A DNA stretch of 60,418 nucleotides from Gammaproteobacteria bacterium (GTDB lineage: Bacteria > Pseudomonadota > Gammaproteobacteria > RBG-16-57-12), in assembly GCA_022712945.1 (NCBI GenBank), contig JAFLJP010000076.1, positions 1 through 60,418 on the forward strand, written 5' to 3'. The notes beneath the pieces were generated by a model. It worked only from the letters and a program-made list of their open reading frames with translations, searched no databases and was not told the origin of the DNA. Shown here in pieces: positions 35,230 to 44,182 of the stretch (position 1 is its first letter; every line of letters starts with the position of its first letter). The translations under genes were made by a program, and so were the position numbers.

Positions 35230-36933
35230 CTAAATGAGCCTGAATTGAAAGCGGGAAAAGGCCGCAGTTGCTTCTAGCTTTTTAGTCAGCAGCACGCTGT
35301 AGTCACGCATATCAAATGCCACGGTCAGCATGGCACCCTCTTCGTAGATTGCCGTTGGGACTAGCAATTCGGTTGCCGGGTCACTCAAGTCATCACCCTG
35401 AATTAACAGGCAGAGATTGTTAGATTCGCTATCAACACCTTTGCATATTAGTGCGACCGGATTGTCGGATATCAGCCGCAACCCTACTACTCCCACGCTT
35501 TTTGATGTCACGCGCAACCAGCGTATATCACACAAACGCCATGAAGTGCCCCCGGCTACACGCAAGCTGACCAGCCCTCCCACTTTGGCGTTGTGGTGTG
35601 AAGCCAGTTCAAATTCGAGTGCAAATCCACCACTGCTCACGTTTATCTGTTTTGCAGGGTGCATTGTTAATGCCAGTGGATTTTCTTTATTGTCTGTCGC
35701 TTCCTCAATAATATCTTCGGCACCCACCGTGATATTTTTCTTTGCCCAAATGTCACTGTCGGGGTCATCTATCTTGAAAATAGAGTCTGAGACTGATGTT
35801 GTGCTCTCTCTAAGTGCACTGCCCAAGTGTTGTTTTATTGGTACCAAGCTAAGACTGTCGAGTGATGACGGCATTTGTGTGTCTGGTGTTTGGGTATAAA
35901 AGAGGGCATGACAATCTTTAATGCCGAATACAATTTCCATCGCCTCTTCATGTGCGGATCGCTCGCATTCCCGATCAACATCGGATGTCCAGCCATCAAT
36001 CAAGCGCTGCATCATATCTTGTTGTACACGCACATTGAGCTCATGTCGCTTGCCTGTGGTGGCGCGGGCTTCATCGACCTGCTTATCCAGTGCTTGCTTT
36101 ACTTGCGAGATATTGACGATTCGCATATCAGCACTTCGCTCAGGATTACTGCCTGAAAAAACCATATGCGGTGGTTCGCCGCTATTAAAATCAACTACTA
36201 ACTCGCTGCTTTTGGGGCGCCATGGATCAGGCAGCGGTTCAAGCTTGGCATTATGTGCCCATTGCCCCATCAGTTTGTATGCTTTTTCAGCTTCGCCCCG
36301 CATTAGGCGGTACGGGTTAATCGTTTCAAGCAATAACAGTTGCATGTAAGTTTTTTCAATGTTGCTTTCACTCTTATTGAAGGTAAAAGTATTCCGTTGA
36401 ACCCTTTGTTTCACCGCAAAATGGTAAACAAGGTTTAATTCACCCCATATATCGTGAGCAACAGGTTCATAAAGTGAATAGGATTCAATTAAGCGACGGG
36501 CATTAAGGCGCATGGTTTGAAAGAGTGCGTAAGAGAGGCGTTGCTGTGCGTCTGCGTTATCGAGATTGTACAGTTTGGCAATAATAACCTTAAAACCGTA
36601 GCCCATTTCCTGCATCAGGGTTTTTACCGCTTCAATGCGTCTAATGTTTTTAACGGAGGCGTAAGGTGATTCACTGATGCTGTATTTTGCACGAAGTGCA
36701 TGAATGAGCTGGTCGGTGATAATGGCTAGTTCATGCATCAGTTTTATGCGGAAATGAACATCCAGGTCACAGCGATTTGCCGCTATTAATTGCTGCAGCA
36801 CCCGTGTGGTACTTTTTTCAATATCGGTAATGGGTAATTCATCCAGCCATTGCTGAAGCTTTTTGGGGTTTTGTTCAATACTGAATTGACATTCAGCATC
36901 TTGTTTTGGAATTGAAAGTTTGGCTGCACACAT
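35230..36933 (-). CDS. Unrecognised 567-residue protein with PilZ-like C-terminal domain
   Basis: I do not recognise this family. The N-terminal two thirds (about 20-330) look all-helical, with many Arg/Leu heptads (TMRLNARRLIESY, YMQLLLLETINPYRLM) and no membrane helix. The last about 170 residues contain NVSSGGFALEFE, VGGLVSLRV and a strand-rich region with VGVVGLRLISDNP, resembling the beta-barrel of PilZ proteins. The canonical N-terminal RxxxR c-di-GMP loop is not visible: the residues before NVSSGG are HPAKQI. So c-di-GMP binding is doubtful. It lies 130 bp downstream of the dynamin-like gene in the same direction and may form an operon with it. A role in envelope or surface control is conceivable but unsupported. 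Confidence 0.6.
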   Translation of the reverse strand: MCAAKLSIPKQDAECQFSIEQNPKKLQQWLDELPITDIEKSTTRVLQQLIAANRCDLDVHFRIKLMHELAIITDQLIHALRAKYSISESPYASVKNIRRIEAVKTLMQEMGYGFKVIIAKLYNLDNADAQQRLSYALFQTMRLNARRLIESYSLYEPVAHDIWGELNLVYHFAVKQRVQRNTFTFNKSESNIEKTYMQLLLLETINPYRLMRGEAEKAYKLMGQWAHNAKLEPLPDPWRPKSSELVVDFNSGEPPHMVFSGSNPERSADMRIVNISQVKQALDKQVDEARATTGKRHELNVRVQQDMMQRLIDGWTSDVDRECERSAHEEAMEIVFGIKDCHALFYTQTPDTQMPSSLDSLSLVPIKQHLGSALRESTTSVSDSIFKIDDPDSDIWAKKNITVGAEDIIEEATDNKENPLALTMHPAKQINVSSGGFALEFELASHHNAKVGGLVSLRVAGGTSWRLCDIRWLRVTSKSVGVVGLRLISDNPVALICKGVDSESNNLCLLIQGDDLSDPATELLVPTAIYEEGAMLTVAFDMRDYSVLLTKKLEATAAFSRFQFRLI

Positions 36934-37063
36934 TGTGGGTGCCGACTCCGCTCTGAATAGTTGTGGAAAATCAGGTGGTAAATGATGTGTAGATAAGGTG
37001 GCTCACATGGAGGAGGGAGGGTGCTCTAACAGACAATTGACGAGTCCACCGTCATATTGCGAG

Positions 37064-39019
37064 CTATCCAACAGCCTGCTTGTGACCACTCTCCTCAATA
37101 TCAAGCGGCGCACAAATAATATTGTTGATTTCATCGAGTTCTGCGAGCTGCTTTTCCAGTTCGCGGCCTTCGTCAACAAGCTCGGTGAGTTTGCTCTCCA
37201 AGGTCTCTTTCGAATCTTTTACCCGATTAAGGTTGCTGAGTCGTTTGTCCATCACCCGCTTGCGCTCTTTGATCTCCGTGGCGATGGGCGAGAGTGCACT
37301 TTTTGACCAGAGCCTGGCCTCTTCATTTGCTTTATAAAAAACGTCACGCGCATGGCTTACTACAGAGACAAAGAAGCGTTTAATCACAAAACTTTGCTCA
37401 GTCATGGTCATGGTCGAGCTGGTTCTGTAATCTTCAGAGCGCTTCAATAATCGATCCATACGTTGCTCGTAGACTTTGCTGGGAAACAGCACCGGACGTA
37501 TGTTAGGTAGACCATACTCCTCATGAAAACGTCGATAAGATGCTTTTACTACCTCATTTCCCTGCTCACCAATGTGACTGACTTGCGACATGATCTGCAT
37601 CATATTGTCAAAGAAGAACATCATCGATTTACGTAAACCACCGGTTGTCCAGCTGCCTTGCATCTCATTGCGAGCATCATCAATGACTTTGTCGAGCACC
37701 TTGAGGTCAACGTACTCAAGGATCTCTTTAATCTTGCTGTTAAGCAGGTTACGACTGGTGTAGTAATTGTCGACTCTCATCTTATAGGCGATGGTTTCAG
37801 CGTGAGTGGTCTTGATCAAATGATTGATCATTACTTCATTTTTATTGCCAATCCCCTGCAACTCATCCAGTTGCTCTTGAATTGAGTTATGCCGTCCTTG
37901 GATGATGCTCTGTGTTGATTGCACCATGGTGCCAACTTCACTGATAACACGGTCGCGAATAATGGTCTGCTTTTCTGGTAGAACGGCATTTGAAAGCATA
38001 TTTTCAATCGAGGAGATGCCACTTTTGTCTAACAAGGCTTGATTTTCTTTTACCTTGCCCAATAGCCCTTTGTGGGCTGAGACAGGGAAGACCAGATCGG
38101 GAGAGATATTTAATGTTTTGGCTGCGTTCTGACACTGGTTGCTAATGTTGGTGGCGATGGTCTCTTCGTCTAGCAACTCATCCCACAGGGTATCAATTTT
38201 ATTTAGAACTACCATTAAATTTGAGCTATTTTTCCCATGGCTAAAACCACTTATGTGCTGTTCCCATATCTCCATGTCGGAACGGGTAACCCCGGTATCG
38301 GCTGCCAAAACAAACATGATGGCATGGGCATTTGGCAACATGTCCATCGTCAGTTCGGGCTCTGTACCCAGCGCATTCAGGCCCGGTGTATCAAGAATAA
38401 CCAGCCCCTCTTTTAATAGTGGGTGAGGAAAGCTGATCAGGGCATGACGCCACATTGGAATTTCAACCTCAGACTCTTCATTATCAACCAAAGTCTCGTC
38501 GTAGAGACCCAATTTAATCGCCTCTTGTACGCTGACTTTTTTAATTTTTATCACCTCTTTGAAGCTTTCTGCCATTTTTTCAGGTGAGGTGATATCGAGG
38601 GGTAGGGTAGTCCAGTAGCTCGGGTCTTGTTTATGCTCATTGATGCTGGCTTCATCCAGGCGTGTCTCTATCGGAAGCAATCGAATGTAGGCATCGTCAC
38701 TTTCATGGTCATAAAACAGTTCGGTGGGGCACATCGTGGTACGGCCGGCTTCTGATGGCAACAGGCGGCGATTGTAGTCAGCAAAAAAGATGGCGTTGAT
38801 TAATTCGGTCTTTCCTCGTGAAAACTCGGCAACAAAGGCGATGATAATGCGGTCATCGTGTAGTTTGGCGATCATATCGTCGATACGAATTTCCTGCTCT
38901 ACACTATCGAGTTTAGCACTCCTAAGAATCTGTTCATAAGCTTTCAGCTTATCGACTACGCTATCTTTCCATTGATTATAGTGGTGTAGTTGTTCTGATA
39001 AAGTATTGGTTTCCATCAC
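37064..39019 (-). CDS. Bacterial dynamin-like GTPase
   Basis: This 651-residue protein has a short N-terminal helix bundle and then a GTPase domain: G1 AEFSRGKTELIN (about residues 64-75, with A where G is usual), G2 region TTMCPTE, G3 DTPGLNALG, and G4 VVLNKIDTL. Long helical and coiled-coil segments follow (QSIIQGRHNSIQEQLDEL; RVKDSKETLESKLTELVDEG near the end). No transmembrane helix is obvious. Dynamin-like proteins remodel or repair membranes and some act in phage defence. The first codon is a GTG at 39019 with an ATG next. The unrecognised PilZ-like gene follows it. Which dynamin branch it belongs to cannot be decided here. Confidence 0.85.
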   Translation of the reverse strand: MMETNTLSEQLHHYNQWKDSVVDKLKAYEQILRSAKLDSVEQEIRIDDMIAKLHDDRIIIAFVAEFSRGKTELINAIFFADYNRRLLPSEAGRTTMCPTELFYDHESDDAYIRLLPIETRLDEASINEHKQDPSYWTTLPLDITSPEKMAESFKEVIKIKKVSVQEAIKLGLYDETLVDNEESEVEIPMWRHALISFPHPLLKEGLVILDTPGLNALGTEPELTMDMLPNAHAIMFVLAADTGVTRSDMEIWEQHISGFSHGKNSSNLMVVLNKIDTLWDELLDEETIATNISNQCQNAAKTLNISPDLVFPVSAHKGLLGKVKENQALLDKSGISSIENMLSNAVLPEKQTIIRDRVISEVGTMVQSTQSIIQGRHNSIQEQLDELQGIGNKNEVMINHLIKTTHAETIAYKMRVDNYYTSRNLLNSKIKEILEYVDLKVLDKVIDDARNEMQGSWTTGGLRKSMMFFFDNMMQIMSQVSHIGEQGNEVVKASYRRFHEEYGLPNIRPVLFPSKVYEQRMDRLLKRSEDYRTSSTMTMTEQSFVIKRFFVSVVSHARDVFYKANEEARLWSKSALSPIATEIKERKRVMDKRLSNLNRVKDSKETLESKLTELVDEGRELEKQLAELDEINNIICAPLDIEESGHKQAVG

Positions 39020-39118
39020 TTTCCATATCCAGCTAGGGAAGAAGGCTTGTTGCCTTTTTACATTTACATCACTGTGTATCGGCCTGTATTTACAGGGTAT
39101 TAACAGAATTCATCTTGT

Positions 39119-39257
39119 GAGACCTCTGCATAACTTATATTTTCCGCCTCAGCGGCGTCAAAAGTGGTCTAAAAGTACTCATTTACACCTGTAAACTCCG
39201 TTTTTTAGACCACTTTTTCCTTGCTGAGACAAAAACTATTTCTTATGCAGAGGTCTC
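39119..39257. mobile_element. 139-bp MITE, GAGACC ends, 5-bp target duplication
   Basis: GAGACCTCTGCATAA and its exact complement bound the unit. CTTGT flanks it directly on both sides (39114-39118 and 39258-39262). The core has a second dyad around AAAGTGGTCTAAAA / TTTTAGACCACTTTT. The ends match those of the element at 53815-53973. It lies in the 431-bp gap between the dynamin-like gene and yggT, together with an R1 fragment. Confidence 0.85.
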
Positions 39258-39367
39258 CTTGTAACTATCCAGCTCACTCTCGAACCCCGCCATTTTTGCA
39301 TTAAAAAATGATCATTTACCCATGTAAACTTACTACTTTTTACCTTGAGTTGACGGGTTTCAAAGGT

Positions 39368-39394
39368 ACTTTAACTTCTTCTACATCCCTTAAG
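39368..39394 (-). repeat. Dispersed repeat R1, short fragment
   Basis: On the minus strand AGGGATGTAGAAGAAGTTAA followed by AGTACC is identical over about 26 bp to the start of the R1 arm at 28459, and then diverges. Between the MITE and this fragment (39258-39367) nothing else is recognised. Confidence 0.75.
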
Positions 39395-39447
39395 GAATCG
39401 CTGAATAAGCCTGTTTAAATTTAGTCTGAGCGGAAAGTGCTCACCAC

Positions 39448-40035
39448 TCAGGCACCCGATAGCAGTCTCAATGCAAAGTCATTCAGTGGTACAACCAGTA
39501 ACATGGTCAATAACTGTAACACAATGATGACTAGCAACGGCGAAAGATCCAAGCCGGACATTGACGGGAGTACTCGTCTGGCGGGTCGCATCAGTGGTTC
39601 ATTTAAGGCGTGTAACAGCGCAACACCTGGATTGTAGTCTGTACCTGGGTTAACCCAGCTGAGAACCACTTGTATTAATATGGAGAAGAAGAAGAGATCC
39701 AGTGCCAGTTTAATAAGCTGGGCGATACCCAATACAACCAGCCCCACCACATCTCCGCTAAAACCTGATAGCTGCTGAATAATCAGTAATTCAACCGTCT
39801 TTAGCAGCAAGAGCAAGAGAATGGCTGCCATGTCGATACCGAGAAAATCTGGAATAACTCGACGAAGTGGGCGAAGTGCGGGGTTGGTTATCTTAACCAG
39901 TATTTGGCAAATCGGATTATAAAAGTCGGCCCGAGCCATCTGCAACAAGAGGCGCAATACTACGGCCAGAATATAGAGCCCAAACAGTGTTCGAACCAGA
40001 AAAACACCGGCATCATTGACGTATTCGCCACCCAT
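39448..40035 (-). CDS. yggT: YggT family membrane protein
   Basis: This 195-residue protein is a duplicated YggT module of two helices each (RTLFGLYILAVVLRLLLQ... and FFSILIQVVLSWVNPGTDYNPG). The hallmark turn motifs NPICQILVKITNPALRPLRR and NPGVALLHALNEPLMRPARR occur once per half. The family is linked to osmotic shock tolerance and resembles Ycf19 of chloroplasts; its molecular role is unsettled. The ATG overlaps the proC stop (TGATG). The yggS-proC-yggT order is conserved in gammaproteobacteria. Confidence 0.92.
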   Translation of the reverse strand: MGGEYVNDAGVFLVRTLFGLYILAVVLRLLLQMARADFYNPICQILVKITNPALRPLRRVIPDFLGIDMAAILLLLLLKTVELLIIQQLSGFSGDVVGLVVLGIAQLIKLALDLFFFSILIQVVLSWVNPGTDYNPGVALLHALNEPLMRPARRVLPSMSGLDLSPLLVIIVLQLLTMLLVVPLNDFALRLLSGA

Positions 40036-40859
40036 CAGGTGTCTCCCAATATTTTCGCCAGTTCTTTAGAGCGGCGGCAAGCGGCTTGTAGTGCTTCGTC
40101 AAACGTCTCTTCCAGTGCGCCCGCCTGTAGTGCTCTAATTCCTTGCTCGGTGGTACCGCCGGGTGAGGTGACTCGGTGGCGCAATTCACCCACCCCCTCT
40201 TCACTCTCCATCGCCATTTTTGCAGCACCTAATGCAGTTTGTATAATGAGCAGGCGTGACATGTCAGGGCTGAGCCCCAGTTGTTCGGCTGATTTTTGCA
40301 TCGCCTCCATTACCAGGAAAAAATAGGCCGGACCACTGCCTGAAACCGCCGTGACGGCATCCATCTGGGCTTCATGTTCCAGCCACACTACAATGCCGAC
40401 TGTTCGCATTAACGACTCGGCTAAATCACGCTGTGCATCGCTTACTTGGTTGTTTGCATACAGTGCACTGGCACCGGTTTGTACTAATGAGGGCGTGTTG
40501 GGCATGCAGCGCACGATGGCGTGCTCCTTACCCAGCCAGCGACCAATATTCTTTTCACGGATGCCCGCTGCGACCGATACCAACAAGGTTTCATGACTCA
40601 TCTTGGATGCGAGCCCCTCAACCACTTGATGCATCATTTGCGGTTTGACGGCTAATACTAAAACATCAGCCAGTCCAACAAATTGATCATTGTAGGTTGA
40701 AATATTGACCCCGTAGCGCTGTTGGAAAGCATCAAGTTTTGTTTGATCTGGGTCACAAATGTAGATGTTTTTTGCCGGGCAATCGCCTTGCAGCAAGCCG
40801 CCAATAATACTGCCGGCCATATTGCCGCCACCAATAAAAACAATGTTGCACTGTTCCAT
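40035..40859 (-). CDS. proC: Pyrroline-5-carboxylate reductase
   Basis: This 274-residue protein has the Rossmann start VFIGGGNMAGSIIGG, VLAVKPQMM and the P5CR signature ITAVSGSGPAYFF (here VTAVSGSGPAYFF), plus RVTSPGGTTEQGI near the C-terminus. It makes L-proline from P5C with NAD(P)H. It sits between yggS and yggT. The insertion between yggS and proC of a 160-bp element means translation is no longer directly coupled. Confidence 0.97.
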   Translation of the reverse strand: MEQCNIVFIGGGNMAGSIIGGLLQGDCPAKNIYICDPDQTKLDAFQQRYGVNISTYNDQFVGLADVLVLAVKPQMMHQVVEGLASKMSHETLLVSVAAGIREKNIGRWLGKEHAIVRCMPNTPSLVQTGASALYANNQVSDAQRDLAESLMRTVGIVVWLEHEAQMDAVTAVSGSGPAYFFLVMEAMQKSAEQLGLSPDMSRLLIIQTALGAAKMAMESEEGVGELRHRVTSPGGTTEQGIRALQAGALEETFDEALQAACRRSKELAKILGDT

Positions 40860-40882
40860 AAGTCTTACTACCTTCTTATTAT

Positions 40883-41042
40883 CCCTGATCCCCAGATAGA
40901 AACATGTATGCTATGCAAGCTCTTGATTCCACAGCAAAACAAAAAATAGCCGCCGAACCTACGGGTGCGACTAATATTTTTATGTTTCACTGTGAAACCA
41001 ATGCCTGACACATCATTCCGCATTTCTATCTGGGGATTAGGG
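40883..41042. mobile_element. 160-bp MITE with 5-bp target duplication between yggS and proC
   Basis: Ends CCCTGATCCCCAGATAGAAA and CTATCTGGGGATTAGGG are near-perfect inverted repeats. ATTAT flanks the unit directly on both sides (40878-40882 and 41043-41047). The yggS stop codon (41037-41039) lies inside the right end. Element plus one duplication is 165 bp, a multiple of three. Confidence 0.87.
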
Positions 41043-41744
41043 ATTATCACGAGCACCAAACAGTGCACGGCCTATCCGTACTATGGTAGCACCTTCCGCC
41101 ACGGCGGCTTCAAGGTCTCCGGACATCCCCATTGATAACGTGTCCAGCTGATGACCCTCATCAATTAACCCCTGATACAGCTTGCGTACCGAAGCAAATA
41201 CACGGCGTTGTTGGTCAACGTTATCACAAGGGGCTGGTAGCGCCATCAAACCTCGCAATGTTAATCCGGGTAGTTCGGTAACTGCAGTGGCTAATCGTGA
41301 GAGTTCGTCTGGCGTCACGCCAGATTTGCTCTGTTCACCGCTGATATTCACTTGCAGGCAAACATTCAAAGGTGCCATATGCTTTGGGCGTTGATCCGAA
41401 AGCCGTTGTGCCAATTTTAAACGGTCTAAACTCTGCAACCAATCAAATTTTTCTGCTACGGCGCGGCTTTTATTGGATTGCAGTGGGCCGATAAAGTGCC
41501 AGCAGAGGTTAAGGTCGGATAAGCAAGCTTGTTTGTCTATTGCTTCTTGCTGATAATTTTCACCAAATGCCAGCTGTCCCAGCTGGGCCGCATAGCGTAC
41601 TATCTCTGCAGGAATGGTTTTGCTGACAGCTAACAGCTGTACGGAACCTGATGGGCGGCTACTGCGCTGCTCTGCATGGCGAAGGCGTGTTTGCAGCTGG
41701 GAGTAGCGCTCGGTTAATCGATTTTGTGGCTGACTCACAATCAC
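41037..41744 (-). CDS. yggS: PLP homeostasis protein YggS (PLPBP)
   Basis: This 235-residue single-domain TIM-barrel protein has the PLP lysine in LLAVSKTIPAE, followed by FGENYQQEA, WHFIGPLQSNK, LCLQVNISGE-type QVNISGEQSKSG and SMGMSGDLEAAVAEGATIVRIG. It binds PLP without catalysis and balances vitamin B6 and amino acid pools. Its last codons and stop (after RDN) are provided by a MITE inserted at its 3' end. The start is a GTG at 41744 with AGAGG upstream. Confidence 0.95.
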   Translation of the reverse strand: MIVSQPQNRLTERYSQLQTRLRHAEQRSSRPSGSVQLLAVSKTIPAEIVRYAAQLGQLAFGENYQQEAIDKQACLSDLNLCWHFIGPLQSNKSRAVAEKFDWLQSLDRLKLAQRLSDQRPKHMAPLNVCLQVNISGEQSKSGVTPDELSRLATAVTELPGLTLRGLMALPAPCDNVDQQRRVFASVRKLYQGLIDEGHQLDTLSMGMSGDLEAAVAEGATIVRIGRALFGARDNP

Positions 41745-41919
41745 CTCTAAAATGGGGTTAAGACATCACACAAACGGAACGGTGTGGTGACTAAGTTTTT
41801 TACCTAGCATGCCGTTATAAGCAACGATAATCAATGCTCAATTATAAAACAATCAAGCTGTTACCCGCTCTTGTCTGAAAGGGTAGCGTTACTTTGAGAC
41901 AATCCATTGGGGATAACAG

Positions 41920-42957
41920 ATGGACATTACAGAACTACTCGCCTTTGGTGTAAAAAATAACGCCTCCGATCTGCATCTCTCTGCCGGTGAGCCCCCGATG
42001 ATTCGCGTTGACGGCGACATTCGCCGCATTAACGTTCCGGCATTGGATCACAAAACCGTACAGAGCTTGATCTACGACATCATGAATGACAAGCAGCGTA
42101 AGGATTTTGAAGAGTTTTTTGAAACCGACTTTTCATTTGAAATACCCAACCTGGCGCGCTTTCGTGTCAACGCATTCAACCAAAACCGAGGAGCAGGGGC
42201 GGTATTCCGTACTATCCCCTCAAAAATACTCACTCTGGAAGATCTTGGAGCCCCCGAAATATTTAAACGGATTGCACAATACCCCCGGGGCTTGGTGCTG
42301 GTCACTGGCCCTACAGGTTCGGGTAAGTCCACTACTCTGGCGGCGATGGTAAATGATAAGAATGAAAATGAGTTTGGTCATATCCTAACCATTGAAGACC
42401 CGATAGAATTTGTGCATGAATCTAAGAAGTGTCTTATTAACCAACGGGAAGTTCATCGTGACACTCTGGGGTTTTCTGAATCGCTACGCTCGGCACTGCG
42501 TGAAGATCCCGATGTTATTCTGGTGGGTGAGATGCGTGACCCTGAAACTATTGGCCTAGCACTCTCTGCCGCTGAAACCGGACACCTGGTGTTTGGTACG
42601 CTGCACACTAGTTCTGCCGCCAAAACCATCGACCGTATTATTGATGTCTTTCCCGGTGGTGAAAAAGAGATGGTGCGTGCCATGCTTTCAGAGTCGTTGC
42701 AGGCGGTCATTTCTCAGTCACTATTGAAAAAAATTGGTGGCGGACGGGTGGCTGCTCACGAGATAATGATCGGCACACCGGCTATCCGTAACCTGATTCG
42801 TGAAGCGAAAGTACCGCAGATGTATTCTATTATTCAAACCAGTCAGGCGATTGGCATGCAAACCCTGGATCAATGTTTACAGGGTATGGTACAAAAAGGA
42901 CTCGTCAGTAAACAGGATGCCGCATTGAAAGCTGTTAACAAGGATCTGTTTCGCTAG
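41920..42957 (+). CDS. pilT: Type IV pilus retraction ATPase PilT
   Basis: This 345-residue protein has Walker A GPTGSGKSTTLAAM (about residue 130), the Asp box TIEDPIEFVH, Walker B VILVGEMRDPETI, the His box TGHLVFGTLHTSSA, and the retraction motif AIRNLIREAKVPQM (AIRNLIRE is the PilT hallmark). It powers pilus depolymerisation. GGGGAT lies eight bases upstream of the ATG. The pilU start overlaps its stop codon by one base. Upstream and divergent are yggS and proC, as in Pseudomonas. Confidence 0.98.
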   Translation: MDITELLAFGVKNNASDLHLSAGEPPMIRVDGDIRRINVPALDHKTVQSLIYDIMNDKQRKDFEEFFETDFSFEIPNLARFRVNAFNQNRGAGAVFRTIPSKILTLEDLGAPEIFKRIAQYPRGLVLVTGPTGSGKSTTLAAMVNDKNENEFGHILTIEDPIEFVHESKKCLINQREVHRDTLGFSESLRSALREDPDVILVGEMRDPETIGLALSAAETGHLVFGTLHTSSAAKTIDRIIDVFPGGEKEMVRAMLSESLQAVISQSLLKKIGGGRVAAHEIMIGTPAIRNLIREAKVPQMYSIIQTSQAIGMQTLDQCLQGMVQKGLVSKQDAALKAVNKDLFR

Positions 42958-44174
42958 TGGTAAAAAAGACAACCCAATCCATCGAGAATTTTGACTACCT
43001 GCTCAAGCTGATGATGCGCAAAAAGGCCTCGGATATGTTTGTATCTGCTGACCTGCCTCCTACACTCAAAATCAATGGTCGCAATGTGCCGGTTTCACCC
43101 AACCCACTCAGCCAGCAACAGGCGGCAGATGTGGTTTACAGTGTAATGAATGCAGAGCAGCGTCAGGAATTTGATGATACGCAAGAGGCCAATTTCGCCA
43201 TTCACCGCCCCAATATTGGTCGCTTCCGTGTTAGCGTCTTCTGTCAAAAGCAGAAAATTGGTATGGTGCTGCGCAAGATTGAAACGCAAATCCCCACCAT
43301 CGAGGAGCTCAAACTCCCCCTTCAGCTTAATGACTTGGTGATGGAAAAGCGGGGCCTTATTCTGGTTGTGGGTGGAACCGGTTCAGGAAAGTCCACCACC
43401 CTGGCGGCAATGATTGGGCATCGTAACCGCAACTCCCACGGCCATATCATCTCCATTGAAGATCCGATCGAATATATCCACCAACACAATAATTGTATTA
43501 TCACCCAGCGTGAAGTGGGTGTTGATACTGACAGCTATGGCATTGCACTTAAAAATACCCTGCGCCAGGCACCGGACGTTATTCTCATTGGTGAAATCCG
43601 TACCCGTGAAACCATGGAGCACGCCCTCACCTTTGCTGAAACCGGGCATCTCTGCCTTGCGACCCTGCATGCCAATAACGCTAACCAGGCGCTGGAGCGT
43701 GTCGTCAACTTCTTCCCTTTCGAACGACGAGAGCAGATATTGCTGGATCTTGCACTCAACTTGAAAGGGATCATCGCACAGCAACTGATCGCGACAGTTG
43801 ATGGTCGCAGTCGGTGTGCCGCCCTGGAGATTCTTATCGGTACCCCCTTCGTTTCAGACCTTATCCAGAAGGGAGCCATCGCCAAGATAAAAGAGGTGAT
43901 GGCGAAATCCACTAACATGGGAATGCAGACTTTCGACCAGGCACTTTATGATCTTTACGAAGCCGGTGAAATCACCTATGAAGATGCTCTGCGAAATGCA
44001 GATTCTGCCAATCAACTACGCTTGATGATCAAGCTGGGTCGCGATGCTGAAATCGATGAAGATGAAAATGATTGGGACTTGGCTGATCAGAATGTTGAAA
44101 AACAATCCAAGAAAAAAGAAAAAAAGAGCAAAAAAGAGGGAGAGTCAGATTACATATTGCTTAATCCAGACTAA
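42957..44174 (+). CDS. pilU: PilT-dependent retraction ATPase PilU
   Basis: This 405-residue PilT paralog has Walker A GGTGSGKSTTLAAM, SIEDPIEYIHQH, VILIGEIRTRETM and GHLCLATLHANNANQ. Instead of the PilT AIRNLIRE motif it has TPFVSDLIQKGAI, as PilU does. The acidic then Lys-rich tail (ENVEKQSKKKEKKSKK-like, about residues 372-397) is longer than in many homologs. It supports force-dependent retraction with PilT. The first codon is a GTG overlapping the pilT TAG. It is convergent with the pyr operon, 8 bp away. Confidence 0.97.
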   Translation: MVKKTTQSIENFDYLLKLMMRKKASDMFVSADLPPTLKINGRNVPVSPNPLSQQQAADVVYSVMNAEQRQEFDDTQEANFAIHRPNIGRFRVSVFCQKQKIGMVLRKIETQIPTIEELKLPLQLNDLVMEKRGLILVVGGTGSGKSTTLAAMIGHRNRNSHGHIISIEDPIEYIHQHNNCIITQREVGVDTDSYGIALKNTLRQAPDVILIGEIRTRETMEHALTFAETGHLCLATLHANNANQALERVVNFFPFERREQILLDLALNLKGIIAQQLIATVDGRSRCAALEILIGTPFVSDLIQKGAIAKIKEVMAKSTNMGMQTFDQALYDLYEAGEITYEDALRNADSANQLRLMIKLGRDAEIDEDENDWDLADQNVEKQSKKKEKKSKKEGESDYILLNPD

Positions 44175-44182
44175 GAATAATC

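Noticed and set aside
36998..37306. Plus-strand 102-codon frame between the two minus-strand genes
   Set aside because: Most of it is antisense to the coiled-coil end of the dynamin-like gene, with no ribosome-binding site or family resemblance.
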